64,000 nucleotides of DNA. It comes from Aphanomyces cochlioides (Eukaryota > Oomycota > Saprolegniomycetes > Saprolegniales > Verrucalvaceae). The stretch lies in NCBI GenBank assembly GCA_019828595.1, contig JAHQRK010000005.1:2976001-3040000 (forward strand), written 5' to 3'. A program made the position numbers and the translations under genes. The first letter of the stretch is position 1; each line of letters starts with the position of its first letter. Below, piece by piece: positions 1 through 10,288 of this stretch. The notes below the pieces were generated by a model. It did no database searches, was not told the DNA's origin, and saw only the letters and a list, made by a program, of their open reading frames with translations.

Positions 1-996
1 GGCACTGCTCCTGTCGTCGTCGGAAACAATCGTTTCATCATTGACTTCGATTAATTCTGGGTTTTCAACTTCTTCAGCTTGCTCGTCTTCGGAGGGCACT
101 TCAGGTGAAACGGAGTCGACTGTCTTGTCCTCGCCGTCAGGAAGAGGTTCATTAATGGGAAGAGTATGAACCGAGATTTCTTCGTCGACTTCATCAGTGT
201 ACTCCAGCACAGCTTCATCATCACTAGATAGTTCTGGGAATGTGTCGACTGGTTCTTCTTCGAGGTCTTTTCCGATCAGTTCATGCTCCGCAATTACGTC
301 GTGAAATGAGTCATCAATCGTCACTTCAGGTTCTGTCTCGGCGACAATTTCTTCATGCAACTCGCCAATATTGGTAACTTCAGGAGGAACTTCTTCGATT
401 TGAACGCCAGCACTGTTGTCCACTTTTGTTTCTTGGTGTGTTGTATCTTGGGGTGGAGGCACAGGATTGCTTTGCCACAGAGATAGGAGCGGAGCAAGCA
501 TTTGATCGACATTGTACTCATTCCAGACGGCCCACCACTGGATCGCGTAGATAATTGCAACAACGATAACAAAGACCTGTTGAAATCGCCGCCACCGTCG
601 TTCTCGTCGAAGTTTTTCACTCACTTCAGGCCGTGCTTCGGAATCAATGCGGCATCCATACTTGCGTTGCCATTTCAAATTGGTTCTTTCAAACGAAAGC
701 GTCCACTTGAGCTTTTCCTTGTCGTCAGCCCACAGCCGAGAGTCCACTTCGTCATGTGGAGTAAACTCTTCGTCGTTTCCATCGTCGTCATCCACATCTT
801 CTTCATAGTCGTCGTCTGTTTCAGACGACTCAGACGGCGCGTAGTCGCTGTCAGCGTCTGCATCGTAGAACGACATGGAATTAAACGGAATTTCCTCTTC
901 GTCGCCGTCATCGTGGCTGTCACCAAACGCGCTATTGCCGTTCGTTTTGTCCTCTGAGCTATTGAGCCAAGACATGTCTTCCGCGTGGTCGGCCAT
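1..996 (-). CDS. Acidic single-pass membrane protein (3' end outside window)
   Basis: An open frame runs from an ATG at 996 to the window edge with no stop (332 codons), so the C-terminus is missing. The first ~95 residues are rich in Asp, Glu and Ser. A basic stretch with several Arg follows, then one hydrophobic helix (around residues 145-165, including VFVIVVAIIYAIQWW). After that comes a long acidic tail full of Glu, Asp, Pro and Val. No signal peptide precedes the helix, so a signal-anchor protein is likely, with orientation unknown. I recognise no catalytic motif or family. Codon use looks like its neighbours and no intron is needed. TE1 begins about 230 bp upstream of its start, so its promoter region is short. 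Confidence 0.6.
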   Translation of the reverse strand, partial: MADHAEDMSWLNSSEDKTNGNSAFGDSHDDGDEEEIPFNSMSFYDADADSDYAPSESSETDDDYEEDVDDDDGNDEEFTPHDEVDSRLWADDKEKLKWTLSFERTNLKWQRKYGCRIDSEARPEVSEKLRRERRWRRFQQVFVIVVAIIYAIQWWAVWNEYNVDQMLAPLLSLWQSNPVPPPQDTTHQETKVDNSAGVQIEEVPPEVTNIGELHEEIVAETEPEVTIDDSFHDVIAEHELIGKDLEEEPVDTFPELSSDDEAVLEYTDEVDEEISVHTLPINEPLPDGEDKTVDSVSPEVPSEDEQAEEVENPELIEVNDETIVSDDDRSSA

Positions 997-1357
997 GCTC
1001 CAGTCTCGGAATTTGAAATTAGGTTGTTGGTGGATGTTTTATTCAAAATATTCAAAAAATGAATAAATTCCAATATATATTTTTAATTATTGTTGATTTG
1101 ATACGAATTTCCAGAATCGAATCTCGCCGGCGGATCGATTCACCAATCGACGCCATTGGCTAATAAATATTTTGGGCAGTTGTGATTGGCTGAATAAATT
1201 TAAGAGAAAGTACTGTGAAAGTATTGTCAAATACATTCGAAATTGTGAGGAAGGGCCTGAATGTTTAGTTTTTTCAATCGTTGTGAAATCGATTAGCCAA
1301 TCAAAATCAAGTATTTCTGTTCAGCCACACGCTTGGATTGTCTGCCGGAGTGGCTCC

Positions 1358-2493
1358 ATGTCCTCCATCCAACAAGCTGTATCCGGCTGTCATGCTTCAA
1401 AGAATACCGTCATGCACGCCCTATATGGGTATTACTATCTGGGGTTTCCCAAAGAGCGACTCGCTGTCATATTTAACAAGCATGTCAACACAATCGACAA
1501 TTGGATTCGACGCTTTGAAGTCGACAACGACTACTCTAGAAGGTCCAGCACGAACTACAGGAAGTTTACACGTGATCAACGTCAGTGGCTGCTCAACTAC
1601 TTCTTGGAGAATCCTCTTTCGTTTCTGGACGAGGCGAAAGCCTAGTTTCAGTCTCATTCAGCCGCTTTATATCAATTACTACAGTCTGGCGAATTGTGCA
1701 CGAGCATGGATTGACGTGGAAAGCTCTGGAACGCAGAGCAATGGAGATAAGGACGGCTGACATTGTTCGATTTACGCTGGAGCTATCCATTATAGATTGG
1801 AGCCAGCAAAATATACAATTCCTCGATGAGGTTGGTTTTGACAATCAAGGCATGCTTTGAAAAAGGGGATACTGTATGAAAGGCCAGCGGTTCTCCTTTC
1901 GAGGCGAATTCAATCGAAAGCCGCGCTTGAGTTTGCTTTGCTTTTTGAACGTCAATGGAATTGTTGAACATTCCATACGGAAGGCACATTTAACCGCATC
2001 CAATTTATTGAATTCTGCCGCATCCACGCTCACTCTGGAAAGTCTGTCAAACAATATCCTGGCCGTGGGTCAATATGGATCCTAGATGGCGCTAAGATTC
2101 ACTGTCACCCCGATATACCTGCGATCAATCGGAATTATTCCGATTTTTCTACCCGCGTATTGCCCTTTCTTCAACCCTATCGAGTACGCATTTGGCCTCA
2201 TCAAGAAAGCCATGAAACGCCAGTACAAGGAAGGAACGAAGAAACGGCTTTCTTTGTTTGCATTAGATGTGATTGAACAATTCAGGCATTTTGACATGCG
2301 AAACATTTTTCAACATTATGGCTGTAATGTTGATGGAATGTTTGATCCTCGCAGTGGGCTTGACAATCATAGAGTTCGTGTTTCAACCAGCGATGTGCAC
2401 GATGTCCATGATCTACTTGAATTTACTGAGCGTGGAGTTCCCGAAGATGAGGTGGACCTTGAGAAAAATAGTGATTGCCATAATGAAGCTTAA
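1358..2493 (+). pseudogene. DDE transposase of TE1 (IS630/Tc1 superfamily), broken
   Basis: The protein can be followed through several frames. An N-terminal HTH-like region (LAVIFNKHVNTIDNWIRRF) is followed by a frameshift near 1640. The catalytic core then contains FLDEVGFDN (first Asp) and, after an in-frame TGA at 1858-1860, a KRGY motif. Another frame carries WILDGAKIH (second Asp) near 2079-2107. A last shift leads to LPAYCPFFNPIE (Glu) and FGLIKKAMKR. The second Asp and the Glu are about 34 residues apart, as in Tc1-like enzymes. These motifs match a DDE endonuclease family common in oomycete genomes. The final codons are GAA GCT TAA at 2485-2493, and that stop lies in the TTAA duplicated by the nested MITE. 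Confidence 0.8.
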
Positions 2494-3031
2494 CCTCTAT
2501 TCCCCATCTGTCCTATATATAGTGTCCTATATATAGGACAGATGGGGAATAGGACAGTCTATAACGTCATCCACATAGTGGATGTACACTTTTATAACAA
2601 ATGATTGAAACAGTTTAATTCAGCAGCGTGATTCGTCTCGTCCGCTCGTTCTCGCATTCAATTTGGGCCACTTGTTGTGAAGAAATGGAGAAATGGGAGG
2701 CGGTTGGAACATTGATGAAACTCCACGAACACGAAGGGACGGGTACTAGTGTCTTTAACACGAAGAGTATCATTACTATGATGAACAATGGGACGAAAAT
2801 GTAGTTGAGATAATCGCAGCACTTTTAGTTGTCGTCCAATCTTTGGTTCGACCGCTGCACTTGACGTCGACACAACGGTGTATAAGACCCACTGATCGCT
2901 ACACGTTTGACTGCACAATTGATCAGCAGTCTAATGTGAGTGTGTTGAGCCTACGTCGTCCAGTGAACCGATCTGTAACATCACGAAGTCGACTGTCCTA
3001 GATATAGGACAAGGTAGGTGGGGAATAGAGG
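2494..3031. mobile_element. TTAA-flanked MITE (piggyBac-type) nested in TE1
   Basis: The unit starts CCTCTATTCCCCA and ends with its inverted complement (TGGGGAATAGAGG). It is flanked on both sides by TTAA (2490-2493 and 3032-3035), the hallmark of piggyBac-type insertion. Each end also has a subterminal palindrome built from GTCCTATATATAGGAC-like sequence, and the left end forms a long hairpin between about 2499 and 2550. No transposase is encoded, so it is non-autonomous. The outer context reads GCTTAA..TTAAGC, so removing the insert restores the palindrome GCTTAAGC. Confidence 0.75.
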
Positions 3032-4021
3032 TTAAGCATGATCTAAATCTTCTTGATTTGGAATAGCAGCGAGCGCTGATAACACTTTAGCATCATCAGG
3101 ATTGATAGCGACGTCTCGGTCAAACGCATCAATTATCGATTTTTTGGACGTCAACATGGCTTCCATTTGATCCAATTCGGCTTTGAATAAATTGGTATGT
3201 GCTTTATGCGAAGCTCTGAGGGCCGCCAAGTTCAATAGTAAGCCATCAACAACATCGGCGGCCAAAGTGACACTTCTCTGAACACGGAGAATATGCTCTT
3301 GAGCGCTCGTAGACTGAGGTTGAAAAAACCGAACGATATTTGAAGGTGGCGGCTTGGCAATAAGTTCGTCATGTTCATGCGTAAGCTTCTGAACAATATA
3401 GCCCGCCCAAAGCATCCATGGAATCTCTTGGCCTGTCAACAGGTTCCCCCACTTTTCCTTCAAACGGTCTCGCATGGTTTGATGGGCCAATTAGTTTGCA
3501 GCGCCACAACGATCAATCTGCGTTGGCTCGATGCATTTTTCCTTGAACGCAGCTAGCTGTTGTAATGTTCCGAGTTGATTTCCCCACTTGTATACCGACA
3601 GCGCCAACGCTTCATTTCGATTTCTTCCAAAGTATCGATGTGCTATTGCACTGCTCCAAGGCGTCAAAATGCAAGCTTTGTTTCGGAGTGAGATGTAGCT
3701 GTCAAACATGTCGATGACGGGGTTTGAGTCGGAGACAGACCATATCGGTGGGCTTCCTTGCACAAGAGCCAATCTTTGAAGATGGGTTGAGAACATGTTC
3801 CAGAGCTTTTCCTTGATTTCCGGCCAAGTGTTGCCGTGAATGACATGGACCCCGAGTGAAACAGCACTGGAATTTCTCTGGTTCACTGTCTCTTTCAGTC
3901 TGCAGTCGAAGGTAACTTTGTATACCCCTTCTTGGAGGGTGTGCTGGTTGTCTTGAAGTCGTGGGCTTCTGCGTGTTTGAAGCGTGTTTGGGCTTGGTGT
4001 GCTGTTCGAGTTGTTCTCCAT
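3032..4021 (-). pseudogene. Second (accessory) ORF of TE1, unknown function, one in-frame stop
   Basis: From an ATG at 4021 a single frame runs to a TAA at 3032-3034, interrupted once by an in-frame TAA at 3491-3493. Counting through it the protein is about 329 residues. The N-terminus is Ser/Thr/Pro rich with a basic RRSPRLQ stretch. The middle has predicted sheet and helix with WPEIKEKLW and YISLRNK. The last ~100 residues are helical (SAQEHILRVQRSV, LFKAELDQMEAML), compatible with a coiled coil. I recognise no family and see no zinc ligands. It lies inside the terminal repeats of TE1 and ends against the transposase stop, so I infer an accessory transposon protein. Confidence 0.6.
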
Positions 4022-4362
4022 TGCGGTCCAAATGCAAATGAGATGTGGCTTTTACTGAGATTTTGCGCTGTCAATCGTTTAAAATTTAAAAAAAATTAAC
4101 CCCAATTTCACAAATTTTCATGAAAAAGACAATACTGTTCTAATTTTCATTCATCCAATATATTGGCGCGATTGGAGATTGATACAAAAAATCAATCCAA
4201 ATTGGGAAATTTCTAGCGAATCCACAATAGCAAATCATATTTATTTTATTTTCCAACAAAATTGCACTTTTTATCTGCCAGTTTCAATTTTGTGGAAACG
4301 TTGCGCGTGGCAAGACAGGCGGCAAAGTTGGTTCAATTCACATGATACGGTTCGTTCTAAGG

Positions 4363-5575
4363 CTATTCTACTAATGTCCTGGTAGATCTCTTCTTTATCT
4401 TTGGAAGAGTCGGTCGTGTTGTGACGGCGGGAGGCAGGACGATCGTTTCTCGGGACTTTAAAGGTGAGGTTGGTGATGCACTTCGTTGACAGAACGGACG
4501 CTTTCTTGGGTCCAAATACGGAATGCCATTGTTGATGCTCTTGTCGTATGTATATGCAGATTGGGGATGTGCGACCTAGCAAACGATGCTTGATGGGAAC
4601 GTACAAGCAGAGAAAGAGTCCTACCGATGTGAAATTGTTGGGACTGATCTGACTGGCTTTGTGGAATCTCTTCTCGCGATCGTCGTAGACTTTGTCGATC
4701 TGGTACACGGATGACGCTTGAATCGAAGTCTTTATTGCAGGTGGTTTGGGCTTGAGCTGGGATTTCGGGACGAGTTTCCTCGGAACTGATGTGAGATGGT
4801 TTAATGTATTCGTTCGGATGTGGGTTTCCACTGGGACGCCGAAGGCAGTCGGCTAATGAATCATTTCATCGTCATTGAGATAAGTCTCACCGTACCTTGG
4901 ATTGGGTGTGTGGCGAGCTAAAGACGCCAGGTGTGACTGCTGTGCCGACGAGATGATGCAAATCTGTTGTGATTTTGACCAACTCAGCACGCGATTCCGC
5001 TTCAACGCGTTCGAGTTCAGCCTATCGTTTGCTCAGCACTTGCTGTATCTCAAGCTGTACCGCTCGTTGGGCTTCTAGTCGCTGTCGCAAGGTTTCCCTT
5101 AATGCATTGCCCTTTGCTTCGAGCTCTTTGAGATATGTCTTCCTTGTGGCAAAATTGAGTTTGAATTTGCGGCTGGCATAGCCGCGGTATCGAGATTGAA
5201 TGATTCGAGCGACATGATAAAGTCGCGCATTTATTTGCATCGTGCGACGTCGTCGGGCTTCTCGCATCGCTTTCAGACGACCTAAGTGGCCTCGGTATAT
5301 GCGGGAGATCATGATTTCAGCATCCCTGACGAGAGTTTGAAGAGGGTACGATGTAAGGGACATACCTCCATCGAGTGATACGTGCTCGGACGCGTTGTCC
5401 GCGGAATAACCTTTGTATGCAAATGGCGGCTCCAAGTTCTTTGTCGGCATTCTCGTCGCGATCTCTGAGAGACTCCATCAGGAGATCAAAGACGTGGAGA
5501 CTCTCACCTCAGCGACACTTCAAGGTCGTCTAATGTCTTCTGTCGATTGACCCAGCATGCGTAGAACTCTGCCAT
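4363..5575 (-). CDS. SPATA17: SPATA17-like IQ-motif protein, with an in-frame TAG
   Basis: Five exons joined by four 40-49 nt introns (5465-5507, 5326-5365, 4853-4895, 4576-4624) give about 345 codons. Three IQ calmodulin-binding motifs occupy the first ~100 residues (CIQRLFRGQRVRAR, ISRIYRGHLGR, IIQSRYRGYASRKF). A charged helical stretch follows, then a HHLVGTAVTPGVFSSP segment resembling the corresponding part of animal SPATA17. The family is linked to axonemes, microtubules and calmodulin. One oddity is an in-frame TAG at 5024-5022 (context CGA TAG GCT) in the middle of an otherwise intact frame, with good coding sequence and splice sites on both sides. It could be a recent nonsense allele, readthrough or a base error. 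If terminated there, the IQ motifs remain and the C-terminal half is lost. Confidence 0.75.
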
Positions 5576-5723
5576 GGCGGCGATGGCACAGCCGAGTGAC
5601 CGAAACCCCCTTCGAGGTCGACTCTTCCCACCGCGCTAATTTTAGCGCGCTTTGTCAAGACGGAACGTTACATGTTGTCAAATTTGATTTTACGGTAACT
5701 AGAGTTAACTTGAATAAACTATA

Positions 5724-6383
5724 CTACTCTGGTCCGCAAAAAATGCTACACTGTTTTATCTTGATTTGAGTATGTCCGGATATGAGGATATATGGGTTTT
5801 TGTAAACAACCTCAAAAACGTATATAAAATTTCACAGGATGTCCAATATTTTTATTCAAACAGCACTGATGTCCCGATGACACAGGTCTCTCTGTGTTCA
5901 TCTTGCTTGCCCAGGACAGAAATAGCGAAGTCTAACGTCAGTATAATGTCAGTTATGTTATAGCGCATGTCAGGTGTGGCTATTGGCGGCTCTCATCGCG
6001 AGAGCGCTATGTTTGACAGTCATCTCTAGGTTTGATAGGTTCCAGCCTTCTGACGACCTGCAACCGGGCTATACACCAAGAACCAGCAGTGTTGCTATGT
6101 TAACACCATCTATCTTTGATGTTGAATCTAGATATGTAATTAAATTGGGCTCAATTCCTACAGTGAACCCACAGCGAAAAAAATGTGATCTATCCGCCTG
6201 GTCGGTCAACTTTGACACACCATATCTCGCCAACGGAGACGAATTGTAGTTTCCACAAATTAACCAATCAAACAGGAGATCCTAAGCTGTTTACTGAGCC
6301 AATCAGCGTTGAATATTTCGATTATTTTTGAAAAAAAATTCTGCCGAGAATGTAACTGTAGCAATTATTTCGGACCAGAGTAG
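5724..6383. mobile_element. 660-bp MITE with CTACTCTGGTCCG termini and TA duplication
   Basis: The left end reads CTACTCTGGTCCG (5724) and the right end is its inverted complement, ending at 6383. Similarity extends inward as an imperfect repeat of about 27 bp (GCAAAAAATGCTAC against GTAGCAATTATTTC). TA flanks both ends (5722-5723 and 6384-6385), the mark of Tc1/mariner-type insertion. Inside is only a weak open frame (5974-6249) with no recognised domain and no transposase motif, so the unit is non-autonomous or a degraded relic. It fills most of the gap between the SPATA17-like gene and the gene at 6474. Confidence 0.65.
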
Positions 6384-6473
6384 TACTTACTTAGTATTCA
6401 ATTAAGCTGGAATTTGAAAACTTTTGGATTGTCTATTGCTAGTGACTAGTCGATTTGGGGTCCCAGATCTGGA

Positions 6474-6959
6474 TCACGCACATTGAGTGTAGACTGAGGG
6501 CTGTGGCAAAAGCACGATTAGAGCCATGCGGCACATACATTGAGCCAAAAGCACCATGGGTATACAGAAGAAGATGACGCTGGCAAGTCCCAAGTGGGGG
6601 ATTTTCAGCACAATGCTCATGAAGAGCAACCCGATCGCGACAAAGAGACTAAAGAATCCACATACCATTTGGTACGCCCAATGAACTTGACAGCCACGTC
6701 TTGTCTTTGCACTCCGCGGCTCTTTCACCTGAATGTCGGACTGTGATAATGGCGCATATCCATGTGTGGACGTGTGCATTTGTGTTTGATGTTTCAAGCA
6801 GTAGGAAACCTTGGGTGCTTTGGAGCTTGCATACGTCCGTGTGCATCTTGATCCATCTTTTAGGATTCCAGCACAACGCACAACGTTTTCTTCTCCCGCA
6901 GGGGCTTCTAGGTCGACGTCTGTAAGCCAAGGCGCTACTTCTTCGCCGCAGTCGTCCAT
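6474..6959 (-). CDS. Two-TM membrane protein with a Cys/His motif
   Basis: A single exon of 161 residues from the first ATG (6959) to TGA. The soluble N-terminal half has a potential metal site, CAGILKDGSRCTRTY..SYCLKH, that is C-x8-C..C-x2-H. It resembles one unit of the zinc arrays found further along this window, but with longer spacing. The C-terminal half has two hydrophobic segments of about 22 residues (around VCGFFSLFVAIGLLFMSIVL and LASVIFFCIPMVLLAQ). No catalytic residues or family name can be given. An in-frame non-ATG extension reaches 6995. An ER or vesicle location is only a guess. Confidence 0.6.
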   Translation of the reverse strand: MDDCGEEVAPWLTDVDLEAPAGEENVVRCAGILKDGSRCTRTYASSKAPKVSYCLKHQTQMHTSTHGYAPLSQSDIQVKEPRSAKTRRGCQVHWAYQMVCGFFSLFVAIGLLFMSIVLKIPHLGLASVIFFCIPMVLLAQCMCRMALIVLLPQPSVYTQCA

Positions 6960-7080
6960 CGATTGAAACCGTCTTGAAGCGGTTTCATGGAGCAAATATA
7001 AATTCTGATAGGTAAAATGGACCTTTGAAAATGAATAATTTCACGATTACATTGCAATCGCACATTCCTTCCGTATCAAG

Positions 7081-7833
7081 ATGGCGACGCCCCGCAAGTT
7101 TGAAGACCTGACAGAACAGTTTGACAAATCCAACTGCTACTGCTTGAATGAAGACCCAAGCTTTGGATACAATAATCTCTTTATTGGCGACGACACGCTC
7201 CTCTTGAAGAGCGAAGCAGACGGTACAGTCCCATGATGATGTTGACGTCGGTCGTGCTCATTTGTGTTGTCCCAGAGCAATTGCTGATTCACCTTGAATT
7301 CAAAGACGCTGTCAAGATCCACTCGATCTCTGTTAAAGCCCCTCATGATGGTACACATCGTGCATAGACTTTGATGAACTTGACTTGATTCTGTGCAATA
7401 GACAGTGCGCCATCCGTGATCAAACTTTTTGTGAATCGCAACAATCTGGTATACCAATGCTGTCTTGAATCACTTGTAAATTCGATCTTGTTTGTAGGGT
7501 TTCTCGGACGTGACGGATATTGAACCTACGCAAAAATTGGAGTGGACGCAAGACCAGTTGCAAACAGGAACACCCGTCGAGTTGCGTTTCGTCAAGTTCC
7601 AGCGAGTGACTTCATTGACGGTACATCTCCTGACTTGGTGTGCCTCCAATGTTGAGCCCCTTGTAGATCTTCGTCGAGGAAAACCACGGAGCTGAAACAT
7701 CAGCGCTCTCGAGCATCAAACTCTTTGGTAAAAGCAGCGCATACTTCATTTTCTCATCATGCATCAATGCGTAGGCGAAAGCATCCAGGGAACCAACATG
7801 AATGACTTGAAGAGCCAAGCGCATGACCACTGA
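7081..7833 (+). CDS. PITH-domain protein (PITHD1-like)
   Basis: Six exons with short introns ending in TAG or CAG give one continuous PITH domain. The reading starts MATPRKFEDLTEQFDKS. Diagnostic segments include EQLLIHLEFKDAVKIHSI, APSVIKLFVNRNNLGFSDV, VELRFVKFQRVTSLTIFVEEN and the family-like end FGESIQGTNMNDLKSQAHDH. The PITH domain was named from proteasome-interacting thioredoxin-like proteins. This gene has no thioredoxin module, so it is the stand-alone PITHD1 type, a small cytosolic protein. The last intron (GTAAAA..GCGTAG) is needed to reach the conserved C-terminal residues; reading through it gives an alternative tail. It lies upstream of GMP reductase on the same strand. Confidence 0.85.
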
Positions 7834-8341
7834 ACGCAGCCCAGTCATGTCATGCTCACAAGCCTCCATAAAGCATAAACATATGTCTCAAATATTGATG
7901 CGTTCCCTTTCTTGACGCATTCCACTCTCATGTTGCTCTATTCCTGGCAAAATTCCTTCGCAAATGCAAGCAATGGACGGGATGGACTGCTATAAGTTCT
8001 GCTTCATGCAATCATGACCCAAGTTGAAGTCACAGTATCTGCTCATGAGATGACTAAGAAAGTAAACAGCATATTTTCTAAAGTATGCAATTAAAAAATT
8101 AAATATAATCTCAACTTTAAGTCCTAAATATCTTGATTTTAAATTTGACACTTCAAATTGCATACATTTTGCTAATTTTCATTCCTATATATACATAATA
8201 TATCAAGGTATAAGTGGAGAATTATCCGCAATTATATAGAATTATATAGTTTTAACCGGACAAAGGATGTCGCGTAATGATATCCGCAACGAAATATAGT
8301 GCAGTGTGCATTTTCCCCCACTGAGCTCAAGTGAAGACCTC

Positions 8342-9670
8342 ATGCCGCGCATTGAAACGGAACCCAAGCTGGACTTCAAGGATGTGTTAATCCGCCCCAA
8401 GCGAAGCACGTTGAAGAGCCGATCGCAAGTCGATGTGTCTCGTACGTACACGTTTCGCAATTCCGGCAAGACGTGGACTGGTGTGGTATGTATCCTTGGA
8501 TTATCGATATAGTTGCTCATGGAGATCCTTATAGCCTGTGATTGCTGCCAATATGGACACCGTCGGCACGTTCGAAATGGCCGTTGTCTTGGCGCAAAAC
8601 AAGTGCATCACGTGCATTCACAAGCATTACACCGTGGATGAGGTTCTTCAATTTGTGATGCTACGTGGATATTTATGTCTCCTTCCAGTGGAAAACCTTT
8701 GCATCAAGTCATCCTGACGTCCTGCCTTTTGTTGCTGTCAGTGCTGGTACCAGCAGCTCCGATTTAGATCGCGTGTCTGAAGTCTTGAGCAATCATGCAG
8801 ACATTTCCTTCGTCTGCTTGGATGTTGCGAATGGTACAATCTCATGCTTGTTGCAGATCTTAGTTTTGATTCGTGTAGGCTATTCCGAGCACTTTGTTGA
8901 TGCTGTGCGTGCTATGCGAGCAAAGCATCCTCACCACACAATCATTGCTGGCAACGTTGTGACGGGAGAAATGGTGGAAGAACTCATCCTAAGTGGTGCC
9001 GATATCATCAAGGTTGGCATTGGTCCGGGCTCTGTGTGCACGACTCGCAAGCAAACCGGTGTTGGTTATCCTCAACTCTCGGCTGTGCTCGAGTGTGCCG
9101 ATGCTGCACATGGCTTAAATGGCCATGTGATTTCTGATGGTGGCTGTACTTGTCCTGGAGATGTTGCCAAGGCTTTCGGAGCTGGGTACACTTTCGACAG
9201 CTTGTTTGCCTCTGACACACTTCAATAGTGCTGATTTCGTCATGCTCGGTGGCATGTTGGCTGGTCACGACGAAAGTGGTGGTGACGTCATTGAAGTTGA
9301 TGGCAAAGCCTTCAAGCGTTTCTATGGCATGAGCTCAGCCGTTGCCATGAAAAAGCATGCTGGTGGTGTTGCTGAATACCGCTCGAGTGAAGGCAAGAGC
9401 GTGACGGTTCCTTACCGTGGTCCTGTCGATGGCACAATCAAGGACATCTTGGGTGGCGTGCGATCAACGTGCACATATGTCGGTGCAGCTAAGTTCAAGG
9501 AGCTCAGCAAGGTATGTTTCAACTTGTCGTGTGGATGAATGTATCATGATTGTGGCATGTAGCGCACTACCTTTATTCGCGTGAGCCAGCAATTGAACGA
9601 AGTCTTTGGCAAAGCTCCCAACGAGCAAGAAATTGAAGCGAGCGCGGCAAAGAAGGCTAAAACAGCTTAG
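8342..9670 (+). CDS. guaC: GMP reductase
   Basis: Six exons encode an IMPDH/GMPR-family TIM barrel of about 350 residues without CBS domains, which favours GMP reductase (GMP + NADPH to IMP + NH3) over IMP dehydrogenase. The N-terminus shows [16 protein letters not shown]. The barrel has [15 protein letters not shown], the loop [20 protein letters not shown] with the catalytic Cys, [32 protein letters not shown] and FYGMSS. The end, [13 protein letters not shown] then [10 protein letters not shown], is typical of GMPR. Introns of 40-50 nt interrupt after TGV, TVDE, ANG, GAG and LSK. An in-frame ATG at 8306 would add 12 residues; 8342 fits the family length better. Role: purine salvage. Confidence 0.93.
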
Positions 9671-10079
9671 ATGCTAGATGTGTTTAGATGAACGCCTTTG
9701 ATATCTATAATTCTGAAGCAAGGCAAACCTGGAAGCGAGGAAAGGATCGAACTTGAAACATTTCTTCTGTAATTAGGGGGGAGATAGTATTCCATGAGCC
9801 ATAGCGTGGGAAACCATGGTGCTGGTTCCATATAACTTCCTGTATTTCTCCTAGCCTTGATCACATAACCATTGGTCATGGGCACAGAGAGTGAGCGATC
9901 AGTTTGACATGTTCAATGGGGAGAAATAGTCCACTAACTGTGGCTGAATGGACAATATTTCGTCTTCTCGCGGTATGCTGGATACGTTGAGCAAAGCTCC
10001 CTAGATAAGGCGAAGCCTCTATAACTGGCGCTGAAATCAAAGCGTCATACATTCCATGGAGAATTGCGTACGCTTGCAT
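9667..10079 (-). CDS. Possible small gene, unrecognised
   Basis: From an ATG at 10079, an open frame reads MQAYAILHGMYDALISAP to a stop inside a likely 36-nt intron (GTGCCCATG..GGCTAG). Removing this joins it to a second open stretch with aromatic and proline residues (YMEPAPWFPTLWLMEYYLPP), ending at TAA 9667-9669. The protein would be about 125 residues. It has no recognised domain. Its stop overlaps the GMP reductase stop on the opposite strand. Codon use is plausible, but nothing else supports it; a remnant of a larger gene is equally possible. Confidence 0.3.
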
Positions 10080-10288
10080 CCGCTGGAGTGAATCGCTTGT
10101 TCATTGTCCTATCGAGCGAAACTTCCGATCTGCGCGGGGAGCATCCTCAAGTGGAACGAGTTGAAGATCTCAACAATTATTAAATTATACAGGAATGTAT
10201 TTTAAGAGGTCGAGATCTCAAAAATATATATTTCGTGAGGTATCATTTCTAAGAGGCCTTTGCCGCGGATCTTGCTCACCACACAAGG

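Larger units (their letters stand above)
1224..4132. mobile_element. TE1: decayed Tc1/IS630-type DNA transposon with two convergent ORFs
   Basis: The ends are imperfect inverted repeats beginning TTGTC, with a CAT..GAAA..TTGTGA core: left from 1224, right ending at 4132. Each end is flanked by TA (1222-1223 and 4133-4134), the target duplication of Tc1/mariner/IS630 elements. Inside are a broken DDE transposase on + (1358-2493) and a second, unrecognised ORF on - (4021-3032). The two converge on one point. A 538-bp MITE (2494-3031) sits exactly between them; without it the element would be about 2.37 kb. A 247-bp internally deleted relative lies at 22343-22589. The element is inactive in this copy because of frameshifts and stops. 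Confidence 0.75.

Noticed and set aside
5007..5024. 18-nt GTG..CGATAG segment as a micro-intron in the SPATA17-like gene
   Set aside because: All other introns here are about 36 nt or more, and this has no room for a branch site. Nonsense or readthrough is more likely.
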